Counted from the stretch's first letter, positions 1 through 9,660 are shown. The stretch is DNA of 64,000 nt from Dechloromonas sp. CZR5 (GCF_008711155.1 NZ_VUYQ01000010.1:27156-91155); one strand, 5' to 3'. Numbers and translations: made by a program. The notes: generated by a model not told the origin, from the letters alone.

Positions 1-1283
1 TTGGATTGAGGGTCCGCGACGGCACTCCCTCGTTTACTCAAAATTCGCTGAACATTGACTGTCGTACCAGGGGGTAGCGGAGTGACCACAGCACCAATTG
101 GTGGCAACCCAGCCAGCAATCGGGCAACATCCGCTGATTTTTGATAATTCAACTGGAACTGCTCCAGCTTCAATGGCTCCAACTCATTAATTTGCTGCTT
201 CGACTCGAATTCCAGTTTTTCACGGGTAGCGATCTCATCACGCGGAGCAATCATGATGATGTTGCCCTTCTTGCGCATATCCAGCCCTTTTTGCTGGAAG
301 ATGATATCAATCACCTGATCAGCCGGAACATCTTTAAGCACGAGGGTAGTCGTTCCCGTTACCGTTTCACTGATAACCGCATTCAACCCCAACTCCTCTG
401 CCATCAGACGTAGTAGCGCGCGGACGTCCCCATTCTGATAATTGATGCTGACGCGCGGCCCTTGGTAGCCAATTTTGGCCCCCTGAACCAGTTTATTGGG
501 ATCTTCGATAATTCGCTTGACCTCAACAATGAACTGATTATCGCTTTGATAGGCATTGTGTTCCCATAGGCCCTTAGGGGTGATTGTCATCCGTACGTTA
601 TCACCGTTGGCACGCGTTTCTATGGAGGTTACTGGGGTGGCAAAGTCTGTGACATCGAGTTTTCTGCGCAGCCGGTCGGGAACTGTTGTCTTGACGAAGT
701 CGACGACCAGAGCAGAGCCCTGCTGCCTAATGTCGATTCCAGTACCAGAATCGCTCAGGTCAACGATAATTCGCCCCTCCCCGTCTTTTCCCCTACGGAA
801 GAGAACATCGCTCACCGAGTGCTTGGTGCCGACCAGACTTTCCTCTGCAAAACGCGTGGAACGCGTCGATGCATTTTCGATTACACGCTCAATCGGAGAG
901 AGAGTGACGTAGAGCGACTTTCCTTCCAGACGAGTCTTGTAGTTCAGACTCTTGGTCAGGTTAAGAACGACACGCGTCCGGTCGCCAACCTGAACCACAT
1001 TCATGCTGCGCAGATCGCCTTGGTTGAATACCTGACTATTCTTTCCCAATGCATTGGCAGTCGACTGAAAATCCAAGGCAATTTTGGCGGGAGTTGCGAC
1101 ACTGAACCCTGGAGGAGCAGCCAAAAGAGGCTCCTTCATATCAATTCGCAGAGATATCTGGTTTCCTTGCTGCGCAACGTTAACGGCCTCAATCGCATTG
1201 GAGACTGGGGACTCGGCACGAACTACAGGCGACAAAGCAAGACACACCACAAAGGCAGCCATTGCGCGACTAATGAATTTCAT
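1..1283 (-). CDS. pilQ: Type IV pilus secretin PilQ (3' part outside window)
   Basis: This is the outer-membrane secretin through which type IV pili emerge. About 427 codons of the N-terminal part are visible. They begin with a signal peptide (MKFISRAMAAFVVCLALS), followed by beta-rich AMIN-type repeats over roughly residues 35-280. A secretin/TonB short N-terminal domain follows, including the stretch VRALLRLMAEELGLNAV. The C-terminal pore domain lies beyond position 1. The start codon overlaps the pilP stop by 4 bases (ATGA), and it is the last gene of a pilMNOPQ operon. Identification rests on domain order and operon context and is firm. Confidence 0.95.
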   Translation of the reverse strand, partial: MKFISRAMAAFVVCLALSPVVRAESPVSNAIEAVNVAQQGNQISLRIDMKEPLLAAPPGFSVATPAKIALDFQSTANALGKNSQVFNQGDLRSMNVVQVGDRTRVVLNLTKSLNYKTRLEGKSLYVTLSPIERVIENASTRSTRFAEESLVGTKHSVSDVLFRRGKDGEGRIIVDLSDSGTGIDIRQQGSALVVDFVKTTVPDRLRRKLDVTDFATPVTSIETRANGDNVRMTITPKGLWEHNAYQSDNQFIVEVKRIIEDPNKLVQGAKIGYQGPRVSINYQNGDVRALLRLMAEELGLNAVISETVTGTTTLVLKDVPADQVIDIIFQQKGLDMRKKGNIIMIAPRDEIATREKLEFESKQQINELEPLKLEQFQLNYQKSADVARLLAGLPPIGAVVTPLPPGTTVNVQRILSKRGSAVADPQS

Positions 1284-1825
1284 TTCTTGCTCCCCTCCTT
1301 GCTCTGCAGGTAGAGGGAACTTTTGCGCTCACTCCAATCACCTGCAGAATCCTGAATCAATTCCCGCACTTGCACTTCAGTGTCCGAAACCTGAGTCACC
1401 ATGCCAAAATCAAGCCCCATATAGTCCCCAACCTTAACCTGCTTGACCTTGTCTTCGACCTGTATGACGGCCATCGGACGCTTGTTGACGTTCATGTAAC
1501 CAATCATCTTGAGCGACTCTAGCGGATACTTTTCCAACATGCTGTTACGAATTTCTCGCGCCTCGTAATCAGGCTGGAATGCCCCCCCCTTGCCTGCCAA
1601 CTGTTTGTACCTGGACTCAGGTTCAATCTTGTTTGGTTTGAAAGGATCAAGGACACCATCCATTCCATAGGGAACGGGTTGGTAAGGCTTCACCTCGGGT
1701 AATTTGGGAACATTACCGCGCATATCCTTAGTGTTTTCGACCATCCATTGCTTCAAGTTCTCATGGTCGCCACCGGCACACGCCGTCAACACTCCGCAAA
1801 TCGCAATGAGCGTCACGCGTTTCAT
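1280..1825 (-). CDS. pilP: Type IV pilus inner-membrane lipoprotein PilP
   Basis: PilP links the PilNO inner-membrane complex to the PilQ secretin. The 181-residue product starts with a lipoprotein signal, with lipobox LTAC at about residues 13-16, so Cys16 is the predicted lipidated residue. A Pro-rich linker follows (PKLPEVKPYQPVPYG), then the C-terminal beta domain (VGDYMGLDFGMVTQVSDTEV) that binds the secretin. Both ends overlap neighbours by 4 bases (pilO upstream, pilQ downstream), which implies coupled translation. Confidence 0.95.
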   Translation of the reverse strand: MKRVTLIAICGVLTACAGGDHENLKQWMVENTKDMRGNVPKLPEVKPYQPVPYGMDGVLDPFKPNKIEPESRYKQLAGKGGAFQPDYEAREIRNSMLEKYPLESLKMIGYMNVNKRPMAVIQVEDKVKQVKVGDYMGLDFGMVTQVSDTEVQVRELIQDSAGDWSERKSSLYLQSKEGSKK

Positions 1826-2505
1826 TTCTTCGCTCCCTGCTCAGCCTTCTTCTGCTGCTCAGCCTTCTTTTGGCGGGAAACCTCTTCCTCGTCGAGATAG
1901 CGGAAGGTTTTGGTGGTCGCATCCAAAGTCAGTAACCCACCCTCTTTTACCGGAGCGATAGAGATATTGTTAAGCGTCACGATTCTTGGCAGTTTGGCGA
2001 TATCAGCCGCAAACGCACCAAAATCATGGTAACTGCCATTAATTTTGACCGTAACTGGAAGCTCGGCGTAGAAATCCTTGATTTGCTCCTGACCCGGCTT
2101 GAAAAGTTCAAATTGCAATCCGCGACCAAGGCCAGCCTGATTGATTTCGATCAGAAGCGCTTCGATTTCCGACTTGTCCGGCAACTGCTTCAACAGTGCA
2201 CCAAAGGATCGATCAATCTCGGCCAGTTGCTGAACATACAAATCCAGATTGATAGCTTGGCGCTTCTTATCTACATATTGCTGCTTTAAGGTTTCTTCTT
2301 CTCGCTGTTTGGATTCGAGGTCGACAAACTGGTCACTCCAAACAAACCACCAACCTGCAGCAACAATGGCAACCAATAATCCGAACAAGATAGTTATCTT
2401 CGGAATCAGCGGCCATGCCCCAGGGTCATTCGGGTTCAAGAAGCGGAAGTCGTCTGCTATTGACTGTAAATCAACTGCTGGCAAGGAGATGGATTTGATA
2501 TTCAC
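1822..2505 (-). CDS. pilO: Type IV pilus alignment-subcomplex protein PilO
   Basis: PilO pairs with PilN in the inner-membrane alignment complex of the type IV pilus. The 227-residue product has a cytoplasmic N-terminus and one transmembrane segment at about residues 35-55 (ITILFGLLVAIVAAGWWF). A coiled coil follows (about 62-110, rich in E, Q and K), then a periplasmic ferredoxin-like domain (VTVKINGSYHDFGAF). The C-terminus is a low-complexity KKAEQ tail. It overlaps pilN and pilP by 4 bases on each side. Confidence 0.95.
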   Translation of the reverse strand: MNIKSISLPAVDLQSIADDFRFLNPNDPGAWPLIPKITILFGLLVAIVAAGWWFVWSDQFVDLESKQREEETLKQQYVDKKRQAINLDLYVQQLAEIDRSFGALLKQLPDKSEIEALLIEINQAGLGRGLQFELFKPGQEQIKDFYAELPVTVKINGSYHDFGAFAADIAKLPRIVTLNNISIAPVKEGGLLTLDATTKTFRYLDEEEVSRQKKAEQQKKAEQGAKK

Positions 2506-3071
2506 TTTTTCCCCTTTCCATCATCGGCACCAACCCGGGTCAGGACAAATGTCATCCCGAACTCGTACATCCGGCGCCCCCCAGACACTACCGCCTTGCT
2601 CTCGATCAATTGCGGCTGCTCCATCCATGGAGATGCATCCAAGTTTCTCATCAGAGCGGAAATCCGCGCATTCGATTGTGCGTACCCGACCACAACAACC
2701 TTTAACCCATCCTGTTTGATAGATTTCAGATAACAACCTTCCGGCACCTGTTTAACGAGCTCACTCAGCAGATAGACCGTTTCACCGCGGTCTCGCTGCA
2801 GATTCTCGATTACCTGCTTGCGGGCCAGCAAGGCCTGTGTCTGTTCCTTTAGACGCTTGATCTGATCAAGCTGTTTATCGAGTACCGCAATCTCGCCTTT
2901 GAGGAAGGTATTAGCCCCCTCCTGACTGCTGATCGCGTTGCCAATCAGGGTGTATCCGGCAAATACGATCAAGGCCCCCAGCACAGAAATCAGCCCTGCC
3001 AGCACATAGAACTGCTCGCGCCGCGCCTTCTTCGCTTCTTCGCGATGCGGTAAGAGGTTAATTCGTATCAT
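2502..3071 (-). CDS. pilN: Type IV pilus assembly protein PilN
   Basis: PilN carries the conserved N-terminal peptide that docks into PilM; here the protein begins MIRINLLPHREEAKKARR. One transmembrane helix follows at about residues 22-45, then a coiled coil and a periplasmic domain that pairs with PilO. I start the gene at 3071 rather than the longer upstream option. The INLLP peptide must be N-terminal, and this ATG overlaps the pilM stop by 4 bases. The product is 189 aa, typical of the family. Confidence 0.94.
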   Translation of the reverse strand: MIRINLLPHREEAKKARREQFYVLAGLISVLGALIVFAGYTLIGNAISSQEGANTFLKGEIAVLDKQLDQIKRLKEQTQALLARKQVIENLQRDRGETVYLLSELVKQVPEGCYLKSIKQDGLKVVVVGYAQSNARISALMRNLDASPWMEQPQLIESKAVVSGGRRMYEFGMTFVLTRVGADDGKGKK

Positions 3072-4153
3072 GATGGATCGAACCTCCGCAGCGCCAGGCC
3101 GCAAGCCACCATCAGGGAAGAAGCATCTGCCAGGAGGCTTTTTGCCCGCACCCGATCAGACAGCACCATATTGGCGAAGGGATTGGCAATCAAGGTATTG
3201 ACCTGGGTGCGCGTGGCAACGACCTCATCGATGCCGGGGATGACGGCGCAGCCGCCGGCAAGCACGATATGGTCGACCTGGTTGTACTGCGTCGACGTGA
3301 AGAAAAACTGAAGCGCCCGGGAAACTTCGAGCGCCAGGTTTTCCATGAACGGGTTCAACAACTCGACCTCGTAGCCTTCGGGCAGATTGCCTGCGCGCTT
3401 GGCAGATTCGGCATCTTCGATACTCATCCCGTAGTGACGAGAGATATCCTGAGTCAGCTGCCCGCCCCCGAATGCCTGCTCACGTGCGTAGACCTGCTGT
3501 CCGTTGCGCAAGACCGTCAGATTCATGACATTTGCCCCGGCATCGATCAAGGCAACGACCTGATTCTTCCCTGATTCCGGCAACTGGCGCTCAATCAGTT
3601 CGAAGGCCGCCAGCGCCGCAAAGGACTCGACATCGACAACCATTGCCTTCAGCCCGGCCGCATCGGCGACCGCGACACGGTCCTCGACACGCTCCTTCTT
3701 GGAGGCAGCGATCAGAACCTCCAACTCATCGGGCACGGCAGGCGCAGGACCGAGCACCTGATAATCGAGGTTGACCTCATCGATGGCGAACGGAATGTAC
3801 TGATTGGCCTCCGTTTCGACCTGAACCTCCAGTTCATCGTCACGCAACCCGGCCGGCACGATGATCTTTTTCGTAATGACCGCAGAACCCGGCAAAGCCA
3901 TGGCGACGTTGCGTGTCGACGTTCCCATGCGCTTCCAGGCACGCTTGACGCAATCGACCACACCATCCGGGTTGGCGATATTGCCATCGGAGACCGCGTC
4001 CTTGGGCAACACCTCGATGGTGTAGCGCTCAACGCGATAGCCGTCTTTCCCATTGGCGGTCAGCTCGACCATCTTGACAGCCGAGGAACTGATGTCCAGG
4101 CCGAAAAGGGAGCGCGCCTTAGGATTTAACAACGCTGAGATATCGAAGCCCAC
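3068..4153 (-). CDS. pilM: Type IV pilus actin-like ATPase PilM
   Basis: PilM is the cytoplasmic actin-fold protein that binds the PilN tail and recruits the pilus motor machinery. The 361-residue product shows the FtsA/PilM phosphate loops: FGLDISSSAVKMVEL near residue 18, VALIDAGANVMNLTV near 200 and IVLAGGCAVIPG near 300. It is the first gene of pilMNOPQ. It is divergent from the PBP1a gene across about 160 bp, the arrangement usual in beta- and gammaproteobacteria. Confidence 0.95.
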   Translation of the reverse strand: MGFDISALLNPKARSLFGLDISSSAVKMVELTANGKDGYRVERYTIEVLPKDAVSDGNIANPDGVVDCVKRAWKRMGTSTRNVAMALPGSAVITKKIIVPAGLRDDELEVQVETEANQYIPFAIDEVNLDYQVLGPAPAVPDELEVLIAASKKERVEDRVAVADAAGLKAMVVDVESFAALAAFELIERQLPESGKNQVVALIDAGANVMNLTVLRNGQQVYAREQAFGGGQLTQDISRHYGMSIEDAESAKRAGNLPEGYEVELLNPFMENLALEVSRALQFFFTSTQYNQVDHIVLAGGCAVIPGIDEVVATRTQVNTLIANPFANMVLSDRVRAKSLLADASSLMVACGLALRRFDPS

Positions 4154-4274
4154 CAGACCCCCAAAAAGTCCTTACGGATTACGAAGTTACAAAAATAACC
4201 AATAATTCACTTCAGATGCTAGCAACAACCTATAGGTGTGTAAAGCATTTTCACGGCTGGAATATGGCCCGGCG

Positions 4275-4280
4275 TATAAT
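4275..4280 (+). promoter_or_regulatory. Candidate -10 element for mrcA
   Basis: A consensus TATAAT lies 33 bases upstream of the GTG start of the PBP1a gene, in the pilM/mrcA divergent spacer. No good -35 hexamer is seen at 17 bp, so the call is tentative. Confidence 0.4.
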
Positions 4281-4312
4281 CGGCGCAACTTCATCTCTCC
4301 CGCCTGAAAACA

Positions 4313-6625
4313 GTGCCCACTCTGCCCCCCACACTGCGTCTGATTCTTTATCCCGTCATATTTTTGGTCGGCCTGGCGGCAATGGGTGTGGCAATGGTTC
4401 TGATCATTCTTGTCCTGACCTACCCGAATTTGCCATCACTCGAAGTATTGACAGATTACCGCCCCAAAATCCCCCTTCGTGTTTATACCGCAGACGGATT
4501 CCTGATTGGAGAATATGGCGAGGAACGCCGCGCAGTGGTCGCATTCCAGGACGTTCCCCCGGTATTGAAGCACGCGATTCTCTCGGCCGAGGATGATCGC
4601 TTTTACCAACATGGCGGCATCGACTACACCGGCATCCTGCGTGCGGCAGGTGCCAACTTGCTGGGAGGGGGGAAACGCCAGGGTGCATCCACCATCACGC
4701 AGCAGGTAGCGAGAAATTTCTTCCTGACCGGAGAAAAGACCTATACCCGCAAGCTCTACGAAGCGCTGCTGTCGTTCAAGATCGAGAGCAACCTGAGCAA
4801 GGACCAGATTTTCGAGCTCTATATCAATCAAATATTCCTGGGACAGCGCGCCTACGGTTTCGCGGCGGCTGCCCAGATCTATTTTGGCAAGCCGCTCAAG
4901 GACATCTCGATTGCCGAGGCCGCCATGCTGGCCGGTCTGCCGAAGGCGCCGTCCGCCTACAATCCGGTGGTCAACCCCAACCGCGCGAAACTGCGCCAGC
5001 AATACGTGCTGCGCCGAATGCACGAGCTGGGTTATATCACCGATACCCAACAGGCGGCGGCTCTGAAGGAACCGCTGATCGTCAAGCGAGAGTTGGCCGG
5101 CTACGCCGTGCATGCCGAATACGTGGCCGAAATGGCCCGCCAAATAACTGCCGAACGCTTCCCGGAGGACGTCTACTCCCGCGGCATGAAGGTTTACACC
5201 ACGATCATCAAGGCCGAACAGGAAGCCGCCTACAACAGCCTGCGCAAGGGCGTCATGGATTACGACCGGCGACATGGCTATCGCGGTGCCGAATCCTACC
5301 TGGAGATGAAGGACATCAAGTCCGACCAGGACGAAGCCATTGACGAAGCCCTCCAGGATATCGCCGATACCGGCGATCTGATCCCGGCGCTGGTCCTGGC
5401 TGCCGATGCCAAACAGATACGCGCCTACCGCAAAGGCGGGGAAATCGTGACCTTGACCGGCGACGCCACCAAGTTCGCCGCCAAGATGCTCGACGACAAG
5501 GCGCCGCCCAACAAGCGCCTGAAGCGCGGTGCCATCATCCGCCTGCAAAAGGACGACAAGGGTAGCTGGCAGATCACCCAGTTGCCCGAAGTCGAATCCG
5601 CCTTTGTTGCCATTTCGCCGCAGGACGGCGCCATACGCGCACTGGTCGGCGGCTTCGACTTCAATCGCAACAAGTTCAACCATGTCACCCAGGCCTGGCG
5701 CCAACCGGGGTCCAGCTTCAAGCCTTTCATCTACTCTGCTTCGCTGGAGAAAGGCTTTGCTCCGGGCAGCGTGATCGCCGATGAACCGATCACCATTCCG
5801 GCCAGCCAGACAGGATCGCAGGCATGGGAACCGCATAACTATGACGGCAAGTACGAAGGCCCGATGAAAATGCGGACGGCGCTCGCCAAATCCAAGAACA
5901 TGGTCTCGATCCGCATCCTGCAAGCAATCGGCACGAACTACGCGCAGGACTACGCTACCCGCTTCGGCTTCGATGCCGCCCGGCACCCGCCCTACCTGAC
6001 CATGGCGCTCGGAGCAGGCTCAGTCACGCCGTGGCAGATGGTGACCGGCTATTCGGTCTTTGCCAACGGCGGCTACAAGGTCAATCCCTTCGTCGTTCGC
6101 GAGATTCGCGACGAGCGCGACCAAGTTGTGGCTCACTCGACCGAGATCGAGGCCGGCGATGAAAGCATTCGCGCCATCGATCCACGTAATGCCTTCATGA
6201 TGGACACCATGCTGCGCGATGTAGCCATCTACGGCACGGCAGCCAAGGCTTCCGTAGCCCTCAAGCGGCAGGATCTCGCCGGCAAGACCGGCACCACCAA
6301 CGAATATGTCGATGCCTGGTTCTGCGGCTACCAGATGACGGTTGCAGGTTGCGCCTGGATCGGCTTCGACCAGCCGCGCAAGCTGGGCGACCGTGAAACC
6401 GGCGGCGTCGCTGCGCTACCCATCTGGATCGGCTATATGAACCGCGCCCTGAAAGATGTTCCCATGCAAACGCTGCCGGTCCCCGAAGGGCTCATCGCGT
6501 ACGGCGAAGGGCGCGAGCGCACCTACATCTATGCCGAAAACGCCAAGGAGCGTGCAGCGGAAGAAGAATCGCAGGATGCCGTGCCGCTGCCCAAGCCGGA
6601 CCTCAGTTCGCCGCCCAGCGACTGA
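4313..6625 (+). CDS. mrcA: Penicillin-binding protein 1A (bifunctional peptidoglycan synthase)
   Basis: This class A PBP polymerises and cross-links peptidoglycan on the periplasmic face. The 770-residue product has an N-terminal membrane anchor (about 10-35). A GT51 glycosyltransferase domain follows, with catalytic Glu93 in EDDRFYQHGG and STITQQVARNFF. A transpeptidase domain follows, with Ser467 in the SSFK motif, SKN at 527-529 and KTGTT beginning at Lys658. An OB-like insert lies between the domains. The start is GTG. The cyaY stop codon abuts the end of this gene from the opposite strand. Confidence 0.96.
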   Translation: MPTLPPTLRLILYPVIFLVGLAAMGVAMVLIILVLTYPNLPSLEVLTDYRPKIPLRVYTADGFLIGEYGEERRAVVAFQDVPPVLKHAILSAEDDRFYQHGGIDYTGILRAAGANLLGGGKRQGASTITQQVARNFFLTGEKTYTRKLYEALLSFKIESNLSKDQIFELYINQIFLGQRAYGFAAAAQIYFGKPLKDISIAEAAMLAGLPKAPSAYNPVVNPNRAKLRQQYVLRRMHELGYITDTQQAAALKEPLIVKRELAGYAVHAEYVAEMARQITAERFPEDVYSRGMKVYTTIIKAEQEAAYNSLRKGVMDYDRRHGYRGAESYLEMKDIKSDQDEAIDEALQDIADTGDLIPALVLAADAKQIRAYRKGGEIVTLTGDATKFAAKMLDDKAPPNKRLKRGAIIRLQKDDKGSWQITQLPEVESAFVAISPQDGAIRALVGGFDFNRNKFNHVTQAWRQPGSSFKPFIYSASLEKGFAPGSVIADEPITIPASQTGSQAWEPHNYDGKYEGPMKMRTALAKSKNMVSIRILQAIGTNYAQDYATRFGFDAARHPPYLTMALGAGSVTPWQMVTGYSVFANGGYKVNPFVVREIRDERDQVVAHSTEIEAGDESIRAIDPRNAFMMDTMLRDVAIYGTAAKASVALKRQDLAGKTGTTNEYVDAWFCGYQMTVAGCAWIGFDQPRKLGDRETGGVAALPIWIGYMNRALKDVPMQTLPVPEGLIAYGEGRERTYIYAENAKERAAEEESQDAVPLPKPDLSSPPSD

Positions 6626-6943
6626 TCAGCGCAGATCGACCGACTCGCCGGCCTGCTGGCTGGCGAGTCCGGACAGCTTCTCAAGCAACTCGGCGTTATC
6701 CCGCGTGTCGCGCCACGCGGAGCCATCCCAGCGAAAATGAAAGCCTCCGGCGCGCGCAGCGACCCAGATTTCCTTATTTACGCCGTGGCGATTGACGATG
6801 ATTTTGCTGTCGTCGGCAAACTCGATCTCCAGCACACCGCCCGCCCCCAGTTCAAAATCCAGGTCGGCACCGCTGGCTTCGAGAGCCGCTTCGATCCTCG
6901 CCAACGTCGCGTCGGCCAGGCGGTTGAAATCCTTGTCATCCAT
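6626..6943 (-). CDS. cyaY: Frataxin homologue CyaY
   Basis: CyaY is a small iron-binding regulator of Fe-S cluster assembly that acts on the IscS desulfurase. The 105-residue protein has the family's acidic first helix (MDDKDFNRLADATLARIEAA). The beta-sheet core follows, including LEIEFADDSKIIVNRHG, KEIWVAARAGGFHF and the conserved WRDTR. Length matches E. coli CyaY (106 aa). It converges tail-to-tail with mrcA and is divergent from lptM. Confidence 0.95.
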   Translation of the reverse strand: MDDKDFNRLADATLARIEAALEASGADLDFELGAGGVLEIEFADDSKIIVNRHGVNKEIWVAARAGGFHFRWDGSAWRDTRDNAELLEKLSGLASQQAGESVDLR

Positions 6944-6984
6944 CGTGTGCTACCATCCCACCCTTTGCTGACAGCGCCCCCAAC

Positions 6985-7146
6985 ATGTCCAGAATCGCTG
7001 CCCTGCTGATCATTCTCGGCCTTGCCGCCTGCGGCATGAAAGGCCAGCTCGAAAGGCCGTCCGGCCCGGCGCCGGAACCGCTGCTGGGCAGCGGAAAGAC
7101 GCCTGCCAAGGATGTTAGCACGACCACTCGCCCGAGCGCCCAATGA
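6985..7146 (+). CDS. lptM: Small lipoprotein LptM (YifL family)
   Basis: This is a 53-residue lipoprotein. It has a short hydrophobic signal, lipobox LAAC with Cys16, and the signature CGMKGQLERP directly after the lipidated Cys, followed by a Pro/Ser/Thr-rich tail. The family (LptM, formerly YifL) assists maturation of the LPS translocon LptD and lies directly upstream of lysA or dapF in many proteobacteria, as here. Its TGA overlaps the lysA ATG. It is too short for most ORF callers. Confidence 0.88.
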   Translation: MSRIAALLIILGLAACGMKGQLERPSGPAPEPLLGSGKTPAKDVSTTTRPSAQ

Positions 7147-8405
7147 CCCAATTTGCCCTGAAGAACGGTGTCCTGCACGCCGAATCCATCGCCCTGCCCG
7201 CCCTCGCCGATCAGTTCGGTACGCCAGCCTATGTTTACTCCCGCGCCGCGCTGACCGAGTCGCTGCGCGAATTCCAGGATGTTCTCGGCAGCCATCCGGC
7301 CGGTAATGGTGCGCTGGTCTGCTATGCCGTCAAGGCCAACTCGAGCCTCGCCGTACTCAACGTATTCGCTCGCATGGGGGCCGGCTTCGACATCGTTTCC
7401 GGCGGCGAACTGCAGCGGGTGCTGGCCGCTGGCGCCGACCCGAAGAAGGTCGTCTTCTCCGGCGTCGGCAAGACTGCTGCCGAAATGAAGCTGGCCCTCG
7501 ATACCGGCATCTTCTGCTTCAACATCGAATCGATCCCCGAACTGGAGCGCTTGAACGAAGTAGCAGGCCAAGCTGGCCAAAAGGCCTCGATCAGCCTGCG
7601 CGTCAATCCGAACGTGGACCCCAAGACGCATCCCTACATCTCGACCGGTCTCAAGGAAGCCAAGTTCGGCGTCGCCTACGATGACGCCCTGCCGCTTTAC
7701 CGTCGTGCTGCCGCTCTGCCGAATATCCAGGTGGCCGGCATCGATTGCCATATCGGCTCCCAACTGCTCGACCCTTCGCCCTTCGTCGAAGCCCTCGACC
7801 GCATCCTGGTCCTTGTCGACCAACTGGCCAGCGAAGGGATTCACATTCATCACCTCGACCTCGGTGGCGGCCTCGGCATCAAGTACAAGGCCGACCAGGT
7901 TCAGCCGACCGTCGCCTCCTACCTGACGCCGCTGCTCGACAAGCTGCAAGGCCGCGGCCTGCAGGTGGTCCTCGAGCCGGGCCGCCGACTGGTCGGCAAT
8001 GCGGGCTTGCTGCTGACAAAGATCGAGTACCTGAAGGAAGGCGAAGGCAAGAATTTTGCCATCATCGACGCTGCCATGAACGACCTGATGCGTCCAGCCC
8101 TCTACGAAGCCTGGCACGACATCAACCCGGTAACGCCGCGTAGCGGCACGCCGCGCGACTACGACGTGGTCGGTCCGGTCTGCGAAACCGGCGACTTCCT
8201 CGGCCAGGCCCGTCCGCTCTGCGTGCAGCCGGGCGACCTGCTGGCCGTCATGTCCGCCGGCGCCTACGGCATGGCCATGGCCTCGAACTACAACACCCGG
8301 CCGCGCGCCGTCGAAATCATGATCGATGGCGAGCAGGTTCATGTCATTCGCCAACGCGAAACCGTCGAGCAGCTCTACGCCGGAGAGGTCGTCCTGCCGC
8401 AATGA
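7143..8405 (+). CDS. lysA: Diaminopimelate decarboxylase
   Basis: LysA converts meso-diaminopimelate to lysine, the last step of lysine synthesis. The 420-residue protein is a fold-type III PLP enzyme. The PLP lysine is Lys64 in CYAVKANSS, the glycine loop is in DLGGGLGIKY, and the substrate-site Cys is in GPVCETGDFLG near residue 345. The start overlaps lptM and the stop overlaps hslR, each by 3-4 bases, so the three genes are one transcription unit. Confidence 0.97.
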   Translation: MTQFALKNGVLHAESIALPALADQFGTPAYVYSRAALTESLREFQDVLGSHPAGNGALVCYAVKANSSLAVLNVFARMGAGFDIVSGGELQRVLAAGADPKKVVFSGVGKTAAEMKLALDTGIFCFNIESIPELERLNEVAGQAGQKASISLRVNPNVDPKTHPYISTGLKEAKFGVAYDDALPLYRRAAALPNIQVAGIDCHIGSQLLDPSPFVEALDRILVLVDQLASEGIHIHHLDLGGGLGIKYKADQVQPTVASYLTPLLDKLQGRGLQVVLEPGRRLVGNAGLLLTKIEYLKEGEGKNFAIIDAAMNDLMRPALYEAWHDINPVTPRSGTPRDYDVVGPVCETGDFLGQARPLCVQPGDLLAVMSAGAYGMAMASNYNTRPRAVEIMIDGEQVHVIRQRETVEQLYAGEVVLPQ

Positions 8406-8776
8406 GCGGCGTCCGCATCGACAAGTGGCTGTGGGCTGCGCGCTTCTTCAAGACGCGCAGCCTGGCTACCGATGCGGTCGGCGGTGGCAAGATCAAGTTG
8501 AATGGAGCGCCGACCAAGGCGTCGCGTGACGTCAAGATCGGCGACCGACTGGATATCTTCAACGGCGAGACCCGCTGGGAAGTAACCATCCAGGCACTTT
8601 CCGAAAAACGCGGCCCGGCCAGCGAAGCCCGCCTGCTTTACGAAGAAACCCCGGACAGCATCGCAGCCCGCGAGGCCGAGCAGATGCGGCGCAAATTCGA
8701 AACCGAACCGGCTGCCGACATCCACGGCCGACCCACCAAGCGCAACCGTCGGCAGATGGACCGCTTCGGCCGCTAA
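8402..8776 (+). CDS. hslR: S4-domain RNA-binding heat shock protein Hsp15
   Basis: The 124-residue protein opens with an S4 RNA-binding domain (VRIDKWLWAARFFKTRSLA), followed by a basic C-terminal helix ending KRNRRQMDRFGR. Hsp15 rescues stalled 50S subunits that carry peptidyl-tRNA, particularly after heat shock. It is translationally coupled to lysA through an ATGA overlap. Its 3' end overlaps the convergent AEC carrier gene by 4 bases. Confidence 0.9.
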   Translation: MSGVRIDKWLWAARFFKTRSLATDAVGGGKIKLNGAPTKASRDVKIGDRLDIFNGETRWEVTIQALSEKRGPASEARLLYEETPDSIAAREAEQMRRKFETEPAADIHGRPTKRNRRQMDRFGR

Positions 8777-9660
8777 AGGACGAGCGCCAGAGCCAGCGGC
8801 AGGAAAACCAGAGCGGCCAGGTTACCGATCAGCACGATCGAGGCCACTCGCTGCGGCTCCTGCTTGTAACGCTCGGCAAACAGGAAGTTGAGCACGGCCG
8901 GGGGCAGGGCTCCGAACACCAGCAACATTGCCGCATCACGCCCCTGCAGGCCGAGCACAGCGATTGCCCCGTAGGCAACGGCCATGCCGGCCAGCGGACG
9001 CAATACGGCGCTGCCGACCGCCACCTTCCATTCGCTGAACGAAACATCGGTCATTCGCACCCCCAGCGAGAACAGCAGCAAGGGGACCGACACGTCGCCA
9101 AGCATCTTGATGGCGATGACCGCCGGTTGCCAGATGGGAATCTTGACCAAGGCCACGGTCAGGCCGGCGATGGCGGCAAAGACTACCGGAATGCGCCACA
9201 AGGTCAGCAGGCGCGTGGTCGGATCGAGCAGGCGCGCGCCAAAGGAGAAGTGCAATGTGTTCTCGACCATGAACAGGATAACCGCCGCCGGCAGAGCCTC
9301 TTCGCCCCAGGCCAGCACGGCCAGTGGCAGACCGATGTTGCCGGAGTTGTTGAACATCATCGGCGGCGCCAGCGTCTTGGGTTGGACGCCGATCAGCCGG
9401 GCAAGCCCCCAGGCCAGCAAGCCGCAAACGGCCAGCACGATGAAGCCACCGAGCGCAAGTGGTGCATAGGCGCCAAGATCAATGGATTTGCCGGCCATTG
9501 CCGCAAAAACCAGGGCCGGAACGAAAACGTCCATGTTCAGCCGGTTGGCGACGGCCATTTCCGGTTTGTGCTTGCGACCGTAGAAATACCCCGCGGCAAT
9601 GATGCCGAAAATCGGGAACAGGATCGCCAGCAGGCGGAAGCTCAGGCTTTGTTCGTCCAC
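8773..9660 (-). CDS. AEC (auxin efflux carrier) family transporter
   Basis: This is an integral membrane protein of 295 residues with about ten hydrophobic segments in two inverted halves. The family motif FNNSGNIGLPLAVLAWG lies near residue 105 and FGALPPAVLNFLFAERY near 250. AEC proteins in bacteria are secondary carriers for malate, malonate or other small organic acids; the substrate here cannot be read from sequence. It follows hslU on the same strand after about 90 bp and may be co-transcribed. Confidence 0.85.
   Translation of the reverse strand: MDEQSLSFRLLAILFPIFGIIAAGYFYGRKHKPEMAVANRLNMDVFVPALVFAAMAGKSIDLGAYAPLALGGFIVLAVCGLLAWGLARLIGVQPKTLAPPMMFNNSGNIGLPLAVLAWGEEALPAAVILFMVENTLHFSFGARLLDPTTRLLTLWRIPVVFAAIAGLTVALVKIPIWQPAVIAIKMLGDVSVPLLLFSLGVRMTDVSFSEWKVAVGSAVLRPLAGMAVAYGAIAVLGLQGRDAAMLLVFGALPPAVLNFLFAERYKQEPQRVASIVLIGNLAALVFLPLALALVL

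Noticed and set aside
4436..5986. Long minus-strand frame opposite mrcA
   Set aside because: It is an antisense shadow of a high-GC gene; the plus-strand product has all PBP1a motifs.
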